From positions 1 through 64,000 of the forward strand of contig NZ_CP141823.1 of assembly GCF_035621455.1 (NCBI RefSeq): a stretch of 64,000 nucleotides of DNA, given 5' to 3'. Positions 63,068 through 64,000 of this stretch are shown piece by piece; the stretch's first letter is position 1; every line of letters starts with the position of its first letter. This DNA is from Vibrio natriegens NBRC 15636 = ATCC 14048 = DSM 759 (lineage in GTDB: Bacteria > Pseudomonadota > Gammaproteobacteria > Enterobacterales > Vibrionaceae). Both the position numbers and the translations under genes were made by a program. Under the pieces are notes generated by a model. The model saw nothing but the letters and a program-made list of their open reading frames with translations, was not told the origin of the DNA and did no database searches.

Positions 63068-63106
63068 AAAGGCTCTTTTCGTTCTGCGTTAAGAGCCTTT
63101 ATTTTT
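63068..63106 (+). terminator. Terminator after the YbaK-like gene
   Basis: A 10-bp perfect stem (AAAGGCTCTT at 63068-63077 with AAGAGCCTTT at 63091-63100), 13-base loop and a run of T's at 63102-63106. It may also act on the minus-strand regulator gene ending at 63118. Confidence 0.85.
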
Positions 63107-63117
63107 ATCTAGAAAAC

Positions 63118-63810
63118 TTAACTTTCTGAGATGTGCTTATTGCGATAAACCCGGGTCGGACGACCTACCTTTCCATGCTCTAGAAATGCCACCAAGTCGC
63201 CCTGCTCTACCGCTTTATCTAAGTAGCGGCGAGATGTACTTTTACTGATCGGCAATTGTTCCGATACGCTGGCGGCAGTATGTTCAATATTAATGTGAGT
63301 GAACAGTTCGATAACCTGCCGATACATGAAAGGGTCTAGCCCTGCTAACTCGACGTGATTCAGTTCAACCTTATTAGACTTACCTGAATGAAACAGATCA
63401 TCTAACTGCGACTGACGAAAAGAGCCCTGGCTGCTCATGTGATTTTTCACTTTCGCGAATCGTTGTAAGCTTTCGGTAAGGCGAGAATAATCCATTGGCT
63501 TAATCAAATAATCAAATGCGCCAAATCGGTGGGCCTTTTGAACCGTATCGGCATCGTTTGCCGCCGTCACCAAAATGCATTCTGGTCTGTGTTCGCTATT
63601 GAGCCACTGATACACCAAATCAACGCCCAAGCCGTCAGGAAGATAATTGTCGACGATGACCAAGTCTGGTTGCACTCTCTCCACCAATTGGCGAGCGATA
63701 TGGACGCTACCAGCGATACCAACCACCTGATACTGTTCGACCTGTTCTACAAAGTGGTGATGCAGCTCAGCTATGCTGGGATCATCTTCTACAATCACAA
63801 CTTTTATCAT
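63118..63810 (-). CDS. CitB/DcuR-family response regulator
   Basis: A 230-residue regulator: receiver domain with E8-D9-D10 and phosphoacceptor D54 in LVIVDNYLPDG, a conserved Lys in DYLIKPMDYSRL, and a C-terminal helix-turn-helix (VSEQLPISKSTSRRYLDKAVEQG) of the CitB/DcuR type. These regulators respond to citrate or C4-dicarboxylates in studied bacteria. Its ATG overlaps the stop of the kinase gene as ATGA (63807-63810). Confidence 0.88.
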   Translation of the reverse strand: MIKVVIVEDDPSIAELHHHFVEQVEQYQVVGIAGSVHIARQLVERVQPDLVIVDNYLPDGLGVDLVYQWLNSEHRPECILVTAANDADTVQKAHRFGAFDYLIKPMDYSRLTESLQRFAKVKNHMSSQGSFRQSQLDDLFHSGKSNKVELNHVELAGLDPFMYRQVIELFTHINIEHTAASVSEQLPISKSTSRRYLDKAVEQGDLVAFLEHGKVGRPTRVYRNKHISES

Positions 63811-64000
63811 GCCATCTCCTTAGAAAAATACACCGTGAATGCCGTTTCTAACTCATCGCTATCGAGTTCCATATGGCCAAGCCCTTGCTCAACAATAGAA
63901 CGTACAATGTGCATTCCTACTCCGTGTTCCGACTTGTTCTGCTTGCTAGTAAAACCCAGCTCGCACAAGGTTTCCAGTTCACTTTCAACCATCGGTCCAT
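63807..64000 (-). CDS. Sensor histidine kinase, C-terminal end (CitA/DcuS-like; continues past the window)
   Basis: The last 63 codons of a kinase gene that extends beyond position 64000. The visible part has the ATPase-lid GFTSK and HGVGMHIVRSIVEQGLG motifs (G2 box). No start is visible; the Met at 63992 is internal, since the frame continues with Gly-Pro before it. It is coupled to the CitB/DcuR-like regulator gene. The sensor domain is not in the window. Confidence 0.83.
   Translation of the reverse strand, partial: GPMVESELETLCELGFTSKQNKSEHGVGMHIVRSIVEQGLGHMELDSDELETAFTVYFSKEMA

Overview
The window reads as a single piece of chromosome from a marine gammaproteobacterium of the Vibrio type, and I infer a Vibrio replicon. 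Pointers are a YceB-type DUF1439 lipoprotein, a DUF2999 small protein, a DUF3466 protein with a GlyGly-CTERM tail, ravA-viaA, sbcDC, and many TRAP and ABC uptake operons with LysR regulators. No phage genes, insertion sequence, integron or CRISPR array was seen, and the only RNA gene found is one tRNA-Cys. The density of uptake, catabolic and two-component genes would suit a secondary chromosome, but this is inference.

Layout. 1-4.5 kb: end of an unknown gene, azlCD branched-chain amino acid exporter, D-lactate dehydrogenase dld and a LysR regulator. 4.6-4.9 kb: tRNA-Cys with its own promoter and terminator. 5-8.2 kb: ravA-viaA (MoxR ATPase plus VWA partner). 8.3-12.8 kb: Nudix hydrolase, L-threonine aldolase, a small cytochrome c, an AstE/aspartoacylase-like amidohydrolase, a Blc lipocalin and a cystatin-like lipoprotein. 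12.9-20 kb: a TRAP transporter (dctQ-dctM-dctP), a three-subunit FAD/2Fe-2S/FAD amino-acid dehydrogenase and RidA, with a divergent LysR gene; this looks like uptake and oxidation of an opine-like or other N-substituted amino acid. 20-21.5 kb: qorB-type quinone reductase divergent from an HxlR regulator. 21.5-23.5 kb: a three-gene DUF2589 cassette of unknown function. 23.7-28 kb: sbcDC. 28-30.5 kb: CurA-like reductase divergent from an OhrR-type MarR regulator, then a YceB-like lipoprotein. 30.6-33.3 kb: BaeSR-like two-component system with a secreted EF-hand protein. 33.4-38.1 kb: a surface DUF3466 protein and a lipoprotein penicillin/AHL-acylase-type hydrolase. 38.1-43.4 kb: a translationally coupled nickel/peptide-type ABC transporter behind a small His-containing exported protein with a Zur-like operator. 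43.5-47.6 kb: polar amino acid ABC transporter with an RpiR regulator. 47.9-56.6 kb: SDR, CoA-transferase, a LysR regulator fused operonically to a Cache-histidine kinase/NarL regulator pair, and a divergent second TRAP transporter. 56.7-64 kb: DUF2999, MazG-like, hotdog thioesterase, NifW-like protein, katG, a tandem-CDGSH/glutamate-synthase fusion, YbaK deacylase, and a CitB/DcuR response regulator with the end of its kinase.

The best candidates for undescribed biology are the DUF2589 cassette, the TRAP plus heterotrimeric dehydrogenase locus, the Zur-linked ABC locus, the RpiR repeat motif shared by two promoter regions, and the kinase-regulator-LysR gene chain. All functional names come from reading motifs and overall resemblance to families; no database search was possible.
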